The position numbers were made by a program, and so were the translations under genes. Below, piece by piece: positions 10,289 through 24,000 of a stretch of 64,000 bases of DNA; positions within the stretch are counted from its first letter, which is position 1; each line of letters opens with the position of its first letter. Below the pieces are notes generated by a model that did not search any database, was not told the DNA's origin, and saw nothing but the letters and a program-made list of their open reading frames with translations. The DNA is from Pleurodeles waltl (taxonomy: Eukaryota; Chordata; Amphibia; Caudata; Salamandridae), in NCBI RefSeq assembly GCF_031143425.1, contig NC_090442.1, forward strand, positions 422,609,776 to 422,673,775, in the 5' to 3' direction.

Positions 10289-12482
10289 GTAAGACTTACC
10301 ATCTGTTTATTGATCTAATTATATATGGGATCAATTACCTTCTGCCATACATCAGAATATTGCAAGCCACTGAGAAGGTCTATAACCATATAGAAACAGA
10401 AAGCTGAGTTCCTTTATAAGGTATCCATAAGGAAACTCCGAGGTGACTTGCAGTATCCTTATAATTTACTGCTGGGGTGCTTAGTTCTTTATAGTACATG
10501 GACACACCATCACCCTTTCAACAAACCATTTAAATCTTTGGTGTGTTGCTCTGTTATATGAAAGAGAGAGGATATATGCATACATGAAGAATAGAAGTAG
10601 AATCTGTAGTGCAGAATTAAGCACACCAAAAGCAGGTAAATATTAGTTGCAAAAAGATGCTTAGTTTACTAGAAGTTAGATTAAAAAATGTTGTAGCTTA
10701 GAATGTGTAGAAACAAAGATTCTATCCTTCCTAAAATTATCTAAAAGATGCAAAGATGCACATGTTACCAGAACTGTGTCCTTTCTTCTGATCACGTTTC
10801 ATTTAGATAAACAGTAGAAGAAGTTATTAAGTGATTTGAGTTGAGAGACTACACCATTGTTTATTACAGGCAATTAGAGGCATCCTAAGTCACTAATAGT
10901 AAGGATAATAGAGACCGTATTTTATACAGGGGTTGTAGGCTCCCGTGTGTTATACATGTATAAAGGTGTGAAATACAACTGCAACTCTCGCGTGAATAGA
11001 AGACTGTTGACTAAAACGACTTGACAAATGATTCTCAGGTTATTGTTAAACAATGTTTCAAACTTAGCTTGAATTGCCACGTTTACCCATTTTAGTGCCA
11101 TGATTTTAACACCCTGTTGTGCCAGAGGTTTTTTCAGAATTGCACTTTCATATTGTGCAGATATGGTTACATCCTTTGCTTTGTTCTTGACTCATACATA
11201 TTTTTGGCACACTTACTGATGAACTCCACTCAGCAATTTTGATCAAAATATTAAGGGAAATTTATTTTTTCATTTTTACCAGGACTTGCTAAGTTCATTA
11301 TTGGACTTCTCAGCCAGAGTACCCTCTTGACTTAAATATAAAAAGTACCTGGGAAATGCTATTATGAATGTCGCTAGTCTAGCAGTACAAATTGTGTCTA
11401 GGGTTTGATGGTATTATGGTCTTCAGCCAATTTTCTTATGTTTGTGGGTAGCAGAAAATTGCAGCAGAAGCCACGACCGAAGCTCACAGTTGTTTCTGTC
11501 ATAGAAAAACAGTCACTGCAAACATAACAGCGTCATATTGTCTGAATATGCGCGCTCTGTGAACTATATTGGTGTCTGGCAGACTTTCATTCCCCTTACT
11601 AACTCACCTAGGAAGCTTGCAGAAAATGTGCTAAAGTATACGAAAAAAGTGATGAATGGAATGCATGAATAAATCTCAGCCACTGGTGATCGCGCGGGCA
11701 GCAAGATTAATAAAATTATAATGATGATTAAATCAATTTGTATTATGCACAGCTGCTCCAAGGAGTGTCCCTGTGCAACCGTGTCCCGGTGCATCCCAGG
11801 CCATCAATATTTTGCATACCATGCCATCTCAGTTTGGACCCAGCCATATGCAAATTAGTCTTGACCCTGCTCCAGTAAGAACAGTCCAGACCTAACTGTC
11901 AGACCAGGTCCTCCCAGAACCGGAACACAAGCAACCCAGGACCAGTTTCACCCTAGTTAGGGCTCATCAGCTAGGTATAGCGTGGTTCCAGTGACACAGT
12001 ATACACTGATTTTCTTATGGCTGGGTCCAAACTGATGTGGCTTGGTGGGTGAAAACTGATGTGTTGGTATGCAGCTTGAGCGCTCAGGAGTGGCTGAGTT
12101 TAATTCAAGCATTCCATCCATCACTTTGTTTTTTGATGCAGAAAATGTGCACCTTTTTATTTACTTTACTTACAATTGTTAAAAAGATTTTTCTATTCTA
12201 GGTCCTTCACACAAGCATGTAAATGGGGAAGAAGGTCCTATTCGTTGATTCCTCAGGTTCCACTGAGAGTGCAGTGCCTAGAATGTGTATGTTTTCAATA
12301 GGTTTGAAGTGCCCACATGTCAAAACTGCTTGTTTGGAACAGCCCTTACATTGTTGTACATATTTATTTTATTGAACACATAAATCAGAAAGTTCATATA
12401 TAAGATGCATTGATACTACTTGGGAGAAAAGTTTCTGTAGTTCACCTTTGTAAGGGTAGCAATGCTTATACATTACGAGACT
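10289..12482. other. OPTN intron, start
   Basis: Begins with the splice donor GTAAGA. The rest is AT-rich unassigned intron. No repeat termini were recognised before the GC-rich block that begins near 12483. Confidence 0.5.
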
Positions 12483-13100
12483 ATGGTGGTCATTCCAACC
12501 CTGGCGGTCCATGACCGCCGGGTTGGAGGACCGCGGGAACACCGCCGACAGGCCGGCGGTGCTCCGATGGGCATTCCGACCGCGGCGGTAAAGCCGCGGT
12601 CGGACCGGCAACACTGGCGGTCTCCCGCCAGTGTACCGCCGCCCATTGGAATCCTCCAAGGCGGCGCAGCTAGCTGCGCCGCCGAGGGGATACCGACCCC
12701 CCCTACCGCCATCCAGTTCCCGGCGGTCCGCCCGCCGGGAACCGGATGGCGGTAGGGGGGGTCGCGGGGCCCCTGGGGGCCCCTGCAGTGCCCATGCCAC
12801 TGGCATGGGCACTGCAGGGGCCCCCGTAAGAGGGCCCCTAAATGTATTTCACTGTCTGCTGTGCAGACAGTGAAATACGCGACGGGTGCAACTGCACCCG
12901 TCGCACAGCTTCCACTCCGCCGGCTCGATTCCGAGCCGGCTTCATCGTGGAAGCCTCTTTCCCGCTGGGCTGGCGGGCGGCCTGAAGGCGGCCGCCCGCC
13001 AGCCCAGCGGGAATGTCAGAATTACCGCCGCGGTCTTTCGACCACGGAACGGTAACCTGACGGCGGGACTTTGGCGGGCGGCCTCCGCCGCCCGCCAAGG
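12483..13100. repeat. GC-rich chain of consecutive hairpins (repeat family 2)
   Basis: The block has an abrupt switch to very GC-rich sequence and consists almost wholly of adjacent palindromes. Examples are 12495-12526, 12540-12561, 12575-12604, 12611-12634, 12660-12683 (24 bp, perfect), 12695-12763 (nested), 12775-12825, 12844-12878, 12879-12904 and 12958-13013. Its ends are related inverted repeats: TGGTCATTCCAACCCTGGCGG on the left and the inverse of GGCCCTCATTCTGACCTTGG on the right. Long reading frames on both strands are by-products of the composition. It is probably a non-autonomous foldback element. The transposase class is unknown. Confidence 0.7.
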
Positions 13101-13313
13101 TCAGAATGAGGGCCTATATCTAACAGGGTGACAGGAGCCTCAAAGGGTAACACTCCATGTTTTTGGTAAATGAAAAAGGTTAACTAGCTTTTATGCAATT
13201 TTTCTCTTATGTAAGGGAGTCAGTTTTTCCAATGATCACCTTGAAGCCAGCCAGACTATAATTGCCCATATAATTATGTTCAAACATATGCTTGTGTAAG
13301 CCTTCACACTGTG

Positions 13314-14443
13314 GCCCTCATTAAGACTTCGGCAGTCTTCTGAATAGACAGCCAAAGCCACAGGCGCCAGAAGACCACCAGTGCTGGCAGTCTTCCGACC
13401 ACCATATTACGAGTACTGAAGGATTTCTGTAACATATTGGGTGGAAATCCTCCAGTAATCGTGCTGGTGGTTGGAGACGCATGGGCGGTTGCACCACCAG
13501 CCCCGCCCTCCCAAAGGACTCCACCAGCCATATTATGAGCAGTAATATGGCCTGGTGGTGTCCTGATGGCAGGCCGCTGCCGGCGGTGGAATCGCCCATT
13601 CCCATCCGCTGCCGGACGAACTCCTCGCCTGACAAGGTAAGTCAATCATCTGACAGGGGAGGGGGGGGGAAGGTGGGGGCGTGTTGTGTGTGCGTATGTG
13701 AGTGGGTGTTGTCTGTGTGTATGAGTGGGTGTTGTCTGTATGCATGTGTATGGGTTTGTGTATGCATGTGTGAATGCATGTATTGTTGAATGCGTGTATG
13801 AATGTTGAATTGAGTGCATGTATGAATGTTGAAGCGAGTGTGTGTATGGTTGCTGCAGTGAGTGTGTGTATGGATGTTGAAGTGAGTGTGTGCATGAATG
13901 TTGAGGTGAATGCGTGTATGGATGCTTGTGAGTGAAAACGTGTATGTCAGTGGTGGTGTATGAGTGTATGCGGGGTGGGTGTCTGTGCATGTATGCAGGG
14001 CTGTACTAAATGGGGGTGCTGTACTAGATGGGGGCTTGGAGTAGGAGGTGCAGTTCTGGTTGGGAGGTGGGCGATCTGGTATGGATTTGGAGATGGGGGT
14101 ATTGGGCTTGCAGGTGGGATGGGGGAGTCGTCTGCCAGCAACAGGAAATACATTTCCTGCCACTGGTAGCCCAGGGTTTTCATGGCGGTGCTACCGCCGC
14201 AGAAACTCTGGTGAAAAGCCGGCCCCTAATTCCGCCGGCAGTCTTCATTGGACTGCAAGTTGGAGATGCTTATCTCCGGCCCGACGGGTCCAACCGCCCT
14301 GGCGGTATGAGCGGGATGTGGCAGGTTGGCAGAGGTCATCCCGCCACAGTTATAATGTGGCGGTCTTCACCGCCAGCCCATTGGCGGTGAAACCGCCACC
14401 ATGGCCTTGGCGATCAGAAGACCGCCAGGGTCATAATGAGGGC
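13314..14443. mobile_element. foldback/MITE-like element with GCCCTCATTA termini (family 2)
   Basis: It starts GCCCTCATTAAGAC and ends GTCATAATGAGGGC, forming short terminal inverted repeats. Both arms carry GC-rich 'ccgcc/ggcgg' hairpins like those at 12483-13100. The centre is a TG-rich simple-sequence expansion (about 13680-13990) holding a regular 24-bp minisatellite. I found no clean target-site duplication. No coding function is likely. Confidence 0.6.
13788..13931 (+). repeat. 24-bp minisatellite, six units
   Basis: Six consecutive 24-bp units begin at 13788, 13812, 13836, 13860, 13884 and 13908. The approximate unit is GAGTGTGTGTATGAATGTTG followed by AAGT. Units differ by a few substitutions and keep exact 24-bp spacing. 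It lies inside the foldback element. Confidence 0.85.
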
Positions 14444-17400
14444 TTGTGTTTTACTAACAAGTCTGAGTTTATCACACATTTGACATCATTCATGCAAAGC
14501 ACATGCTTTCTCACTTCTGTACCACTTTCCTACATCATTTATACATATCCATCAGGTTGCAATAGGGACTGAGGATGGTTGAACTCTGGGTGTACCTTGG
14601 CCCTACTCACTGTATTACACTCTAAATTGTTGTTTTAATGGCCAGATGGAGGCTTTTTTTCATTTTCTCAATAAATGCATACTGTTCCAATGTTCATTTC
14701 TTTTCTCTCGGTTTAAATGTAAAAGTTACTATTTGATATTTGGCAAATTTCATACATTCAAGAAATGCCTCTTTAAATTCTGAATGTATCACATTTTCTG
14801 GATTAAATTGTAGATCTCCTGTGACCTGATAGTGCTTGGTCACTATAGCAATCAAAGATAGGAACTGGTATTATTTCTCCAGCTACTCTTAAAGTTAACT
14901 AGTCTATTTATTTTGGTGTTTCAACAGCACCACAACCGTACCATACAGTAACAACAGAGGGCAGTTTCTTCGGAGTTCACTCTTGATTCTGTGACAGATA
15001 AATGTCCCCTTTGAAAACAGGAAAATGAAAAATCTAACATTTTAAAATATTCACATCATAAGGAATGTATTGGTGGGTAACAGACTTGGCTAAACAACTT
15101 AATGTGCAAGATCCAAGGGAGGAATCGGGGTAGTTGGAGTTCAGATGGATGCAGTAGTGTATGACCCTATCTTCAGCAGCGCACCAGTTTGAAGAGTTTT
15201 GCCTGCAGGAGTTTTCTGAAACATAGATGGTTGAATTTTGCCCTCAGACTCAACATGATGACGCTGCAGGTAGGGACCATGGGAACCCAGGTACTTTGTT
15301 CCAGAATGCCTTTTGGATAATGCCTTGTGCATGCTGCATGGTGAAAGAGGTCTTGAACGTGATACACTGTAAGCTAGTTTAGCATTTTTGTTTTTTAAAG
15401 ATGTCTGACAAGCTCATGCATTCCAAGGATTAGTCACAGTTTGGCAGCCTGACTGTGTTTCATTCGTAGTCTGTATGCATGTATGTGTTAAGATGCGTCT
15501 TTTGTCACCAAGGAGGCTGGGTCCAATTATTTAAAAAAGGTTTATTTGAGCACTCCCCAGAGTGACCTCCTAATCCAGGCCTTCTCATCCAGCTGAAACT
15601 ATTTACAAAGCATCACATTACAACACCCTTACACATTCTAGTACAGAATTCCACCTTGTGAGCACTACTTACAGTTATATGTATGTAGGTTGTCAGTAAT
15701 ATTTTATTACGAACCCATGTGAAGACTATTGCAGTAGCCCAGCTACCCCATCACAACTCCTCGCACTGGGTGTTTTATGCAGGGGTGCAAGGAGTTTCCT
15801 GAATGTAAATGGTTGTAGAGTGACAATATTTATTGCACCAATGACACTTCTGTTCTAAATATAATTTAAAGGTTTCTTCATTTTTGTGATGCCAGTGGAA
15901 ATGTCATAAAGGCTTCTGGGCTGTTTATTTTCATTTTATTATGGCAGGATTTGCTTTCCTTGATGTAGTGGCTCAGGTGATCTAGACATTCATTGATGTT
16001 TGTGTTATTCCCTGAACCGTTGTTCAGGGTGATGTGAATTTGGGTGTTCATTTGGAAGTGGACCTGGTGACAATCTACCACGTGAGCTAGTGGTAGCATG
16101 CCAGTATTTGAACTGTGGGTGTGACCTGGAGTACTCCTGTGGAGCGAAGCAAATTGCCATTCATATCAATCACTCACCCCATCCTGATTTGTAATGATGG
16201 CTTTGGTTTGGTGGAATGATCATCTCTCTCTGAGTGTCTGCTTAACAGTGCCATCCATTACAATAATTTCAGTAGGACAGTCTGAGGCCTCATTGTATGA
16301 CGTGGTGTCGCTCCCCCTAGTATTGTATTTGACTCTTCTAGGACTAGGCAGAATAAAAATTGATCTGTAGTCACCCTGGCGTGAGGGATTGCCATCAATA
16401 GAGGTGTGCTAGTAACAGTTCCCTTGGTAGCACGTGCGTTTCACATGGATATATCCAATGGTCAGTGTCTGGCCTTCCTCAAATCCTGAAATTGCTGAAG
16501 GTATCTAGTAGCATCATATCTGATAACACATGTGTTGCCAACTTACTATAATTCTGTGGTCATGGCCTGCCGCGGAATGTTGGGCCTCTAGAACCTCCTT
16601 GGCCCTCGTGGGTAGTTTAGTGTAGCAGTCAAACCTAGCTTGGGAAAGCTGGTGAGAAGACGGCATCAGTGTAACACAGTATTTATGCACACAATAGTGT
16701 AATATCCAGCCCCAAATATTTATTTAAAATGAAATGCTCTTTTATAAACACCTTAATATTATATGATATTGAAAATGAACCATCCCTCTGCTATTTTATT
16801 GTTTTGGAAGAGCTCTCAAAACACATGAATAAGATATTCGATGACCCAAAGTCATTGGAGGTTCAAGTCTGATTTTTATATAATGTAGCTTTTTAGCGTT
16901 TTATACACTTTGGTGTACTTATAGGTCTGTGTTACCTTACATAATAGTTCGATACATATGTTGTCTAATGATCCTTTTCCATGGACCAAATCTGTAATGA
17001 ACTGGGATTGGATAGTGTGCATCGAATATCCTCTTAGCACTGATTCTCAGATTTCTAAGCTCTTCAGCTGACCCTATGTTATTACTATGTAACATGTTTT
17101 CTATATGAAACATTGCAAAGTCTTTTCTTTTGCAAGTACTATATTTGAGCAACGATAATCAGTCTAGCCCTGCATTTTCAAACCTTATTCGTTACTTAGA
17201 AATTGGTAACATTTTGAAGCACAGTTTAGTTGAACTATTGTTTTTCCGTAGATTATGTATTCATTTTTTGTGTATTAAGTTTCCCCATTTCACTACTTTG
17301 CCCAGAAAACAAAGCCAGGCGGTTGATTACTCAGTTGCAGTGTATTGTGATATTTATTAAAATACAGTGCTATAGTTGGTCATCCATCAGCTCAAGATTT

Positions 17401-18939
17401 CATATACATTTTTCAAAAGGATGGCAGAGTGAGGAGTTGTATGTGACATCACATTCCAAGAAGCAGTGAGTGACACTAATTTGTCAATTCCAACATTTTG
17501 AGTATTTGAAATAAGGAATGATGTCAGGCTGCTTAACGCAGTGCATCATAATTCAAAATAATTGTATATGGAGTTTAGTTTAGTTCACAAAGGTGCAAGT
17601 TTCACAATGCCACAGATTATGAACAGCAGTAGCCTGTTTATTGATTATGATGAATTAATTTATTTGTGCTACTTAGCTACACTAGCCCCTCCCCATTATT
17701 TGTAAGCATTCTCCTTTTTTCAAGTACAATTTACATTAATTGTGTGTGTGAAATTTTAATTCGAGATTACAAGTGTTCTAATTCAATCCAGGAGTGGTAG
17801 TGTTCTGCATATTTTATTGTTACCCAGATTACCTCCTGTATACTGTGTTGACCTGTTTTATTCCTTCACTTCATTCCTCTGGTACCTCAATGCAAGATAC
17901 AAAACAAAATACATGCTGTGTGTAGTCCCTTTTTGGTATTTTCATGGTGGCTTCTCTCTCCGGAAGTGTAGAAAGGGGTCTCATGTTCATTATGGAATTC
18001 TTGACAACGATAACAGTTTCCACCCAAACAGTGGCTTTCTTCCTTTCCTGTAAATTCACCAGGCTTGCTCAGTTCCTAGTAAGGGCTTTACCTGCAGCAG
18101 TAGACGGTGCTTTTCCAGTTGACAAGGTTGAAAGTCTGTCTCAGTTAAGAAGACAAAGACCTTTTGCAGACACAATCGCACTGATGATTCTCCCTGCAAT
18201 TTCAAATAGAGTGATTTGAAACTGTTTCTCCTACCGCTGACCTTCACAGGCCAGAGCTAGTGTGTCGGTAGCCACCCACATGGTACATTAGCACGAACAC
18301 TCCTGCAGACTAGGTGATCAGCTGCACTTCTCCCCATCCCCTGTAAATCTATATATTTTTTCCTCCATTATTTTTAGCTGCATCAGTTGTACTACGTTCT
18401 GTCTGCCCATTTTGCCTGTATGAGGAAATGTGTTGTTGAAATGTGTGGTTGTGGATACACATGCTCTGTATACTCCTGCCATGTAGTGTTGGGTGCTGCT
18501 GTTTGCAACCAGTTTTTGATCAAAAAACGCTTTGATCACAGGATTTATTTTCACCCCCCCCCTTAGCCCAAAATGCACCATGACAAAGAGGCCACATCAG
18601 ATTCATTTTTTCACAATCAAGTTTGGATATTGCGATTTCAGCTCCAGGACAACAAAGATTTTCTCTGACCCTTCAGCAGTGCCAGTCGTCAAAAAATCAG
18701 ATCTAGCAATGGAGGAAAACTTAATTGCATAGATGACAATGCGAGACTCATCTTTGATTTGACTCAGCACTACGTCAAAAAGAACAGGGCATATTGAGAA
18801 CAGCTGTTGAGGGAGAATGTAATGGATAGGTGATGACTTTTCTACTTTTGTCCTAAATGCAATATGAAATCTCCATGGTTCGAAAACGTCCAGTTTTTAA
18901 CCTATACTTTTCTTTAGAACATGATGTACGTCCATCTAG
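14444..18939. other. OPTN intron, unassigned
   Basis: This is AT-rich intronic DNA. I saw no exons, no intact ORFs and no clear repeat ends. Part of 17900-18900 may be the start of the DIRS-like element that follows, but no left inverted terminal repeat could be matched. Confidence 0.4.
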
Positions 18940-19170
18940 AAAGGTGCCCCCTGCAGATATACCATTGCATACAATGAAGTTACTAAGAGGGTGGTGCAGC
19001 ACCTGAAAATGAAGCTCCATGTGGTAGCTGATGACTTCTTTGTCAAAACCCTTTCCGAGACTGAAACAACTGTACAGTGCCTCCCTGTTCTGAAATGCAT
19101 GATCAGGTGCACCTCAGACAACTTTAAAGACCTGCTCAATGTGAGGGTCGTCACCCCACGAGTGAGACTT

Positions 19171-19195
19171 GAAATAAATAAATAAATAAATAAAA
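19171..19195 (+). repeat. (AAAT)n microsatellite
   Basis: Six near-perfect tetranucleotide copies follow GACTTG. Confidence 0.85.
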
Positions 19196-20199
19196 ATTAC
19201 ATGCCTGCACCATATTACCTACTTTACATCAGGGACCATGCCCCACAGTGCAAGAAAAAGGGCCTCAGTTTAAGCAACCAGGAATGCCCTTCGTTTAGAC
19301 ATGGAGAATAAGAAGATTTGACATTGGGGCATCTACAAAATGGGTGATTGCCAGTTTGGTTGCACTGCTCTGTAAATATGATTGCTACCAATGGGAGGGA
19401 ATGGGGAGGTTGGTAAAGCACTTCCCAAGGAGGCCCACTGCAAGAGGGGACAGGAACTGGTTGCGGAGGGCAAATTGATCTCGAAATCGAACATTCGTTT
19501 ACCTTAGATTTCACCGACACAGCCTCCAAGGAATTCAATACCAGCATCCTGCTGAGATATCCCACATGGATCAAGGTTTCTGGCTTTAGGCCAGAGGTTC
19601 AGAAGCAGCTGATCAGCATCCCTTTTGATGTCGAGCATCTGCTCAGACCGCAGGTCGACAGTATACTTGGGAAGATTAAAAAGGACACAAAAGCTACACA
19701 TCCAATAGGCGCCCTACAAACCCAAATGCCCAAGAGTGCCTTTTGTAAACAACAAACACAAGGAGGTTCCAAGTCAGCTACTCCTAGTCAGAGGCAGGGG
19801 GACTAACAGCTGCAATCCTTTCAAGACACTGGAAGCAAAATCCTTCAGTAGAGGTGGATGCTGTGGTAATGGGAGTGGCAAAGGTATATGTGACTTTAGC
19901 AAGGAAGCCTATGTCTCCAAATACTGACTCACCCATCTTCTCCCCCCCCCAATCACACTAAACCTTTTGCAGAAGATTAGGGTTATTTCTTTCTCAGTCG
20001 AAGTAAAAACCTCAGACAAATGGATTATTTTGGTGTTAGAGCAAGTGTACTACAGGCACTGCCAGAAGTTCTACACCACATCACCAAATGTAGCACTTTG
20101 CGTTGCAGTGAGTTAACACCACCTACGACTATTGCAGAAGGAAGTTCAAGTGCTCCTCACCAAAAGTGCCATTGACCCGTTGGCCCCCTGCCCCCCAAC

Positions 20200-20730
20200 A
20201 TCGGGGTAAAAAGGTGTATTCTCTGTACTTCCTGACCTCCAAGCAGAATGTAAATTTGCAGCCAATCCTAGATCTTAAGATCCCTTAACTTGTACATCCT
20301 GGCGGAGCACTTCAGAATTACCACCCTGCAGGACATCATTCAGATGCTCTGGGAAGGAGATTAAATGGCAGCCGTTGACCTAAAGGAATGCATACTTCCA
20401 AATCCCAGTACATTTAGCTTATCACTGCTACCTATGCTTTCTGGTAATTGAACACTACACTTGCTAAGCTCTAAGCTTCAGGGTCACTACAGTCCCAAGG
20501 GTATTTAGCAAGTATTGGTGGTATTTGCACACCTGCACCGAAATACCATTCACATCTTGCCTTATCTGGACAATTGACTGATAAAGAGCGGCAGCTGGGA
20601 ACAGTGCTTAGCACATGCTCAGACAACAGAGTCACTCTTACTCAAGTTGGGGTTCACGGGTAATGTCAAGAAATGTTATCTTGTGCCAAGATAAATCCAA
20701 CCTGTTCTAGTATCTGTATTACAGTGAAAG
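20200..20730 (+). pseudogene. reverse transcriptase remnant of DIRS-like element A
   Basis: Combined across frames, the sequence gives ILDLKFLNLYILAEHFR, then TLQDIIQMLWEGD-MAAVDLKE, then a stretch ending ILPYLDN-LIKSGSWEQC, then LLLKLGFTGNVKKCYLVP. These are the DIRS RT blocks, with the YLDD motif degenerated to YLDN. Multiple frameshifts and stops make this a relic. Confidence 0.65.
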
Positions 20731-21031
20731 CCTACCCAAACCCAGAGATGGTGATGGCCTTTTTTTAAAGCCACCACGCCTCGAAGGCTTCAAGCATAGC
20801 AATAGTGCTGCGCCCAAGATTGCACTTGCTACTACTGCTAGATTGCTTAGTGAGGCAACTGCCACATGCAAAGTGTTGAAGGTAAGAACTGTTGTTAGTA
20901 TGACCCTAAAATCAGTGCACTCCCCTTTGGTGAAACAAAAAAAAATGTGGCTGGTTAGTGCCTTTCTGGCCCGTCAGCTGCAAGTGATCATGACCATGGA
21001 CGCCTCACTGTAGGAGGCTGACCTGGCTTAT

Positions 21032-24000
21032 AGTGGGTACCCTGTGGTACTTACACCTTGTGCCAGGTCCAGTTATCCCTTATTAGTAGATTAGAAGTGT
21101 TCTAGCAGCTTAGGCTGATAGAGGTAGCTATAGCAGAGCAGCTTAGGCTGAACTAGCAGACATGCAAAGCTCCTACTATACCACTTATATCATATAGCAC
21201 TATATCACAAGAAAACACGATACTCCGAGTTATTAAAAATAAAGGTACTTTATTTTAGTGACAATATGCCAAAAGTATCTCAGAGGATACCCTCCCTTAG
21301 GAGGTAAGTAATATGCACAAATTATATGTACATAAACCAAAATCAGATAAGTAACAGTTAGAAAAGTAGTGCAAACCATGTAGAATCACAATAGGATGCA
21401 AAAAAGGTAGAAATAGGCCTAGGGGCAACACAAACCATATACTCCAAAAGTGGAATGCGAACCACAAATGGACCCCAGGCCTAGTGTAGGTTATAGAGGG
21501 TCGCTGGGACTGTTAGAAAACACTAAGGGTGTCCAAGATACCCAACCCTAAGACCCTGAAAAGTAGGAGTAAAGTTACCCTACTGCCCCAGAAAGACAGT
21601 TAAGTCGAGATAGGGGATTCTGCAAAGACAACAACTGCCAGCAAAACACTGAAGATGGATTCCTGGATCTGAGGACATGTAAAGGAAGGGGACCAAGTCC
21701 AAGAGTCACGCAAGTGTCCGGTGCGGGCAGGAGCCCACTAAACCCCGGATGAAGGTGCAAAAGGGCTGCCTCCGGGTGCAAGAAGCCGAAGATTCTGCAA
21801 CAACGGAAGGTGCCAGGAACTTCTCCTTTGGTCAGAAGATGTCCCACGGCGTGCTGGAGGATGCAGAGTTGTTTCTACACAGAAAGACCGCAAACAAGCC
21901 TTGCTAGCTGCAAGAGTCGCAGTTGAGGATTTTGGGTGTTGCTAAGGCCCAGGAAGGACCAGGAGGTCGCCCCTTGGAGGAGGAGACAGAGGGGGCGTTC
22001 AGCAACTCAGAGAGCCCCCGCAGAAGCAGGCATCACCCGCAGAAGTACCTGAACAGGCACTTAGAAGATCTGAGGACAGCGGTCGACTCAGACTCACAAA
22101 GGAGGGTCCCACGACGTCGGAGTCCAACTAAGTGAGTTGGGCAATGCAGGACGGAGTGCTGGGGACCTGGGCTAGGCTGTGCACGAAAGAAGTCTTGGAA
22201 AAGTGCACAGAAGCCCGAGTAGCTGCAGTTCACGCAGTACACAGGATTACTGTCTTGCGTGGGGAGGCAAGGACTTACCTCCACCAAATTTGGACAGAAG
22301 GGCCACTGGACTGTGGGAGACACTTGGACCCAGCTCCTGTGTTCCAGGGACCACGCTCGTCAGGATGAGAGGGGACCCAGAGGACCGGTGATGCCGAAGT
22401 TTGGTGCCTGCATTGGCAGGCGGAATGTTCAGTCGACCCACAGGAGATTTCTTCCTGGCTTCCAGTGCAAGGTGAAGGCAGATAGCCCTCAGAGCATGCA
22501 CCACCAGGAAACAGTCGAGAAAGCCGGCAGGATGAGGCGCTACAATGTTGCTGGTAGTTTTCTTGCTACTTTGTTGCGGTTATGCAGGCGTCCTGGAGCA
22601 GTCAGCGGTCAATCCTTGGCAGAAGTCAAAGAGGGAAGTGCAGAGGAACTCTGGTGAGCTCTTGCATTCGTTATCTGAGGAATAGCCCACAAGAGAGACC
22701 CTAAATAGCCCACAGAGGAGGATTGGCTACTGAGAAAGGTAAGCACCTATCAGGAGGGGTCTCTGACGTCAACTGCTGGCAATGGCCACTTGGAGCTGTC
22801 CATTGTGCCCTCACACCTCTGCATCCAAGATGGCAGAGGTCTGGGACACACTGGAGGAGCTCTGGGCACCTCCCCTGGGAGGTGCTGGTCAGTGGAGTGG
22901 TCATTCCCCTTTACTTTGTCCAGTTTCACACCAGAGCAGGGCTGGGGGATCCCTGAACCTGTGTAGACTGGCTTATGCAGAGAGGGCACCATCTGTGCCC
23001 ATCAATGCATTTCCAGAGGCTGGGGAGGCTACTCCTCCCCAGCCCTTCACACCTATTTCCAAAGGGAGAGGGTGTAACACCGTTTCTCAGAGGAAATTCT
23101 TTGTTCTGCCTTCCTGGGACCAGGCTGCCCAGGCCCCAGGGAGGCAGAAGCCTGTCTGAGGGGTTGGCAGCAGCTGCAGTAGAGACCCCTGAAAGTTAGT
23201 TTGGCAGTACCCAGGCTCTGTGCTGGAGACGCGGGGATGCATGGAATTGTACCCCCAGTACCAGAATGGTATTGGGGGGACAATTCCATGATCCTAGACA
23301 TGTTACATGGCCATGTTCGGAGTTACCATGGTGACACTAAATATAGGTCTTGACCTATATTTAGTGCACGCGTGTAATGGTGTTCCCGCACTCACAAAGA
23401 ACAGGGAATTTGCCGTGAACAATGTGGGGGCACCTTGGCTAGTGCCAGGGTGCCCACAAACTAAGTAACTTTGCACCTAACCTTCACCAAGTGAGGGTTA
23501 GACATATAGGTGACTTATAAGTTACTTATGTGCAGTGTAAAATGGCTGTGAAATAACGTGGACGTTATTTCACTCAGGCTGCAGTGGCAGTCCTGTGTAA
23601 GAATTGTCTGAGCTCCATATGGGTGGCAAAAAAAATGCTGCAGCCCATAGGGATCTCCTGAAACCCCAATACCCTGGGTACCTAGGTACCATATACTAGG
23701 GAGTTATAAGGGTGTTCCAGTGTGCTAATCAGAATTGGTAAAATTAGTCACTAGCCTGCAGTGACAATTTTAAAAGCAGAGAGAGAGCATAAACACTGAG
23801 GTTCTGGTTAGCAGAGCCTCAGTGATACAGTTAGGCACCACACAGGGAACAAATATATGCCACAAACCTATGAGTACTGGGGTCCTGGCTAGCATGATCC
23901 CAGTGACACATATCAAACATACTGACAACATAGGGTTTTCACTATGAGCACTGGGCCCTGGCTAGCAGGATCCCAGTGAGACAGTAAAAATACCCTGACA

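Noticed and set aside
12369..13131. Overlapping 80-147 codon frames
   Set aside because: They are inside the palindromic GC-rich repeat. Both strands give similar text because the sequence is self-complementary.
13533..14163. His/Thr-rich minus-strand frames of 114-173 codons
   Set aside because: They are translations of the TG-rich simple repeat and 24-bp minisatellite.
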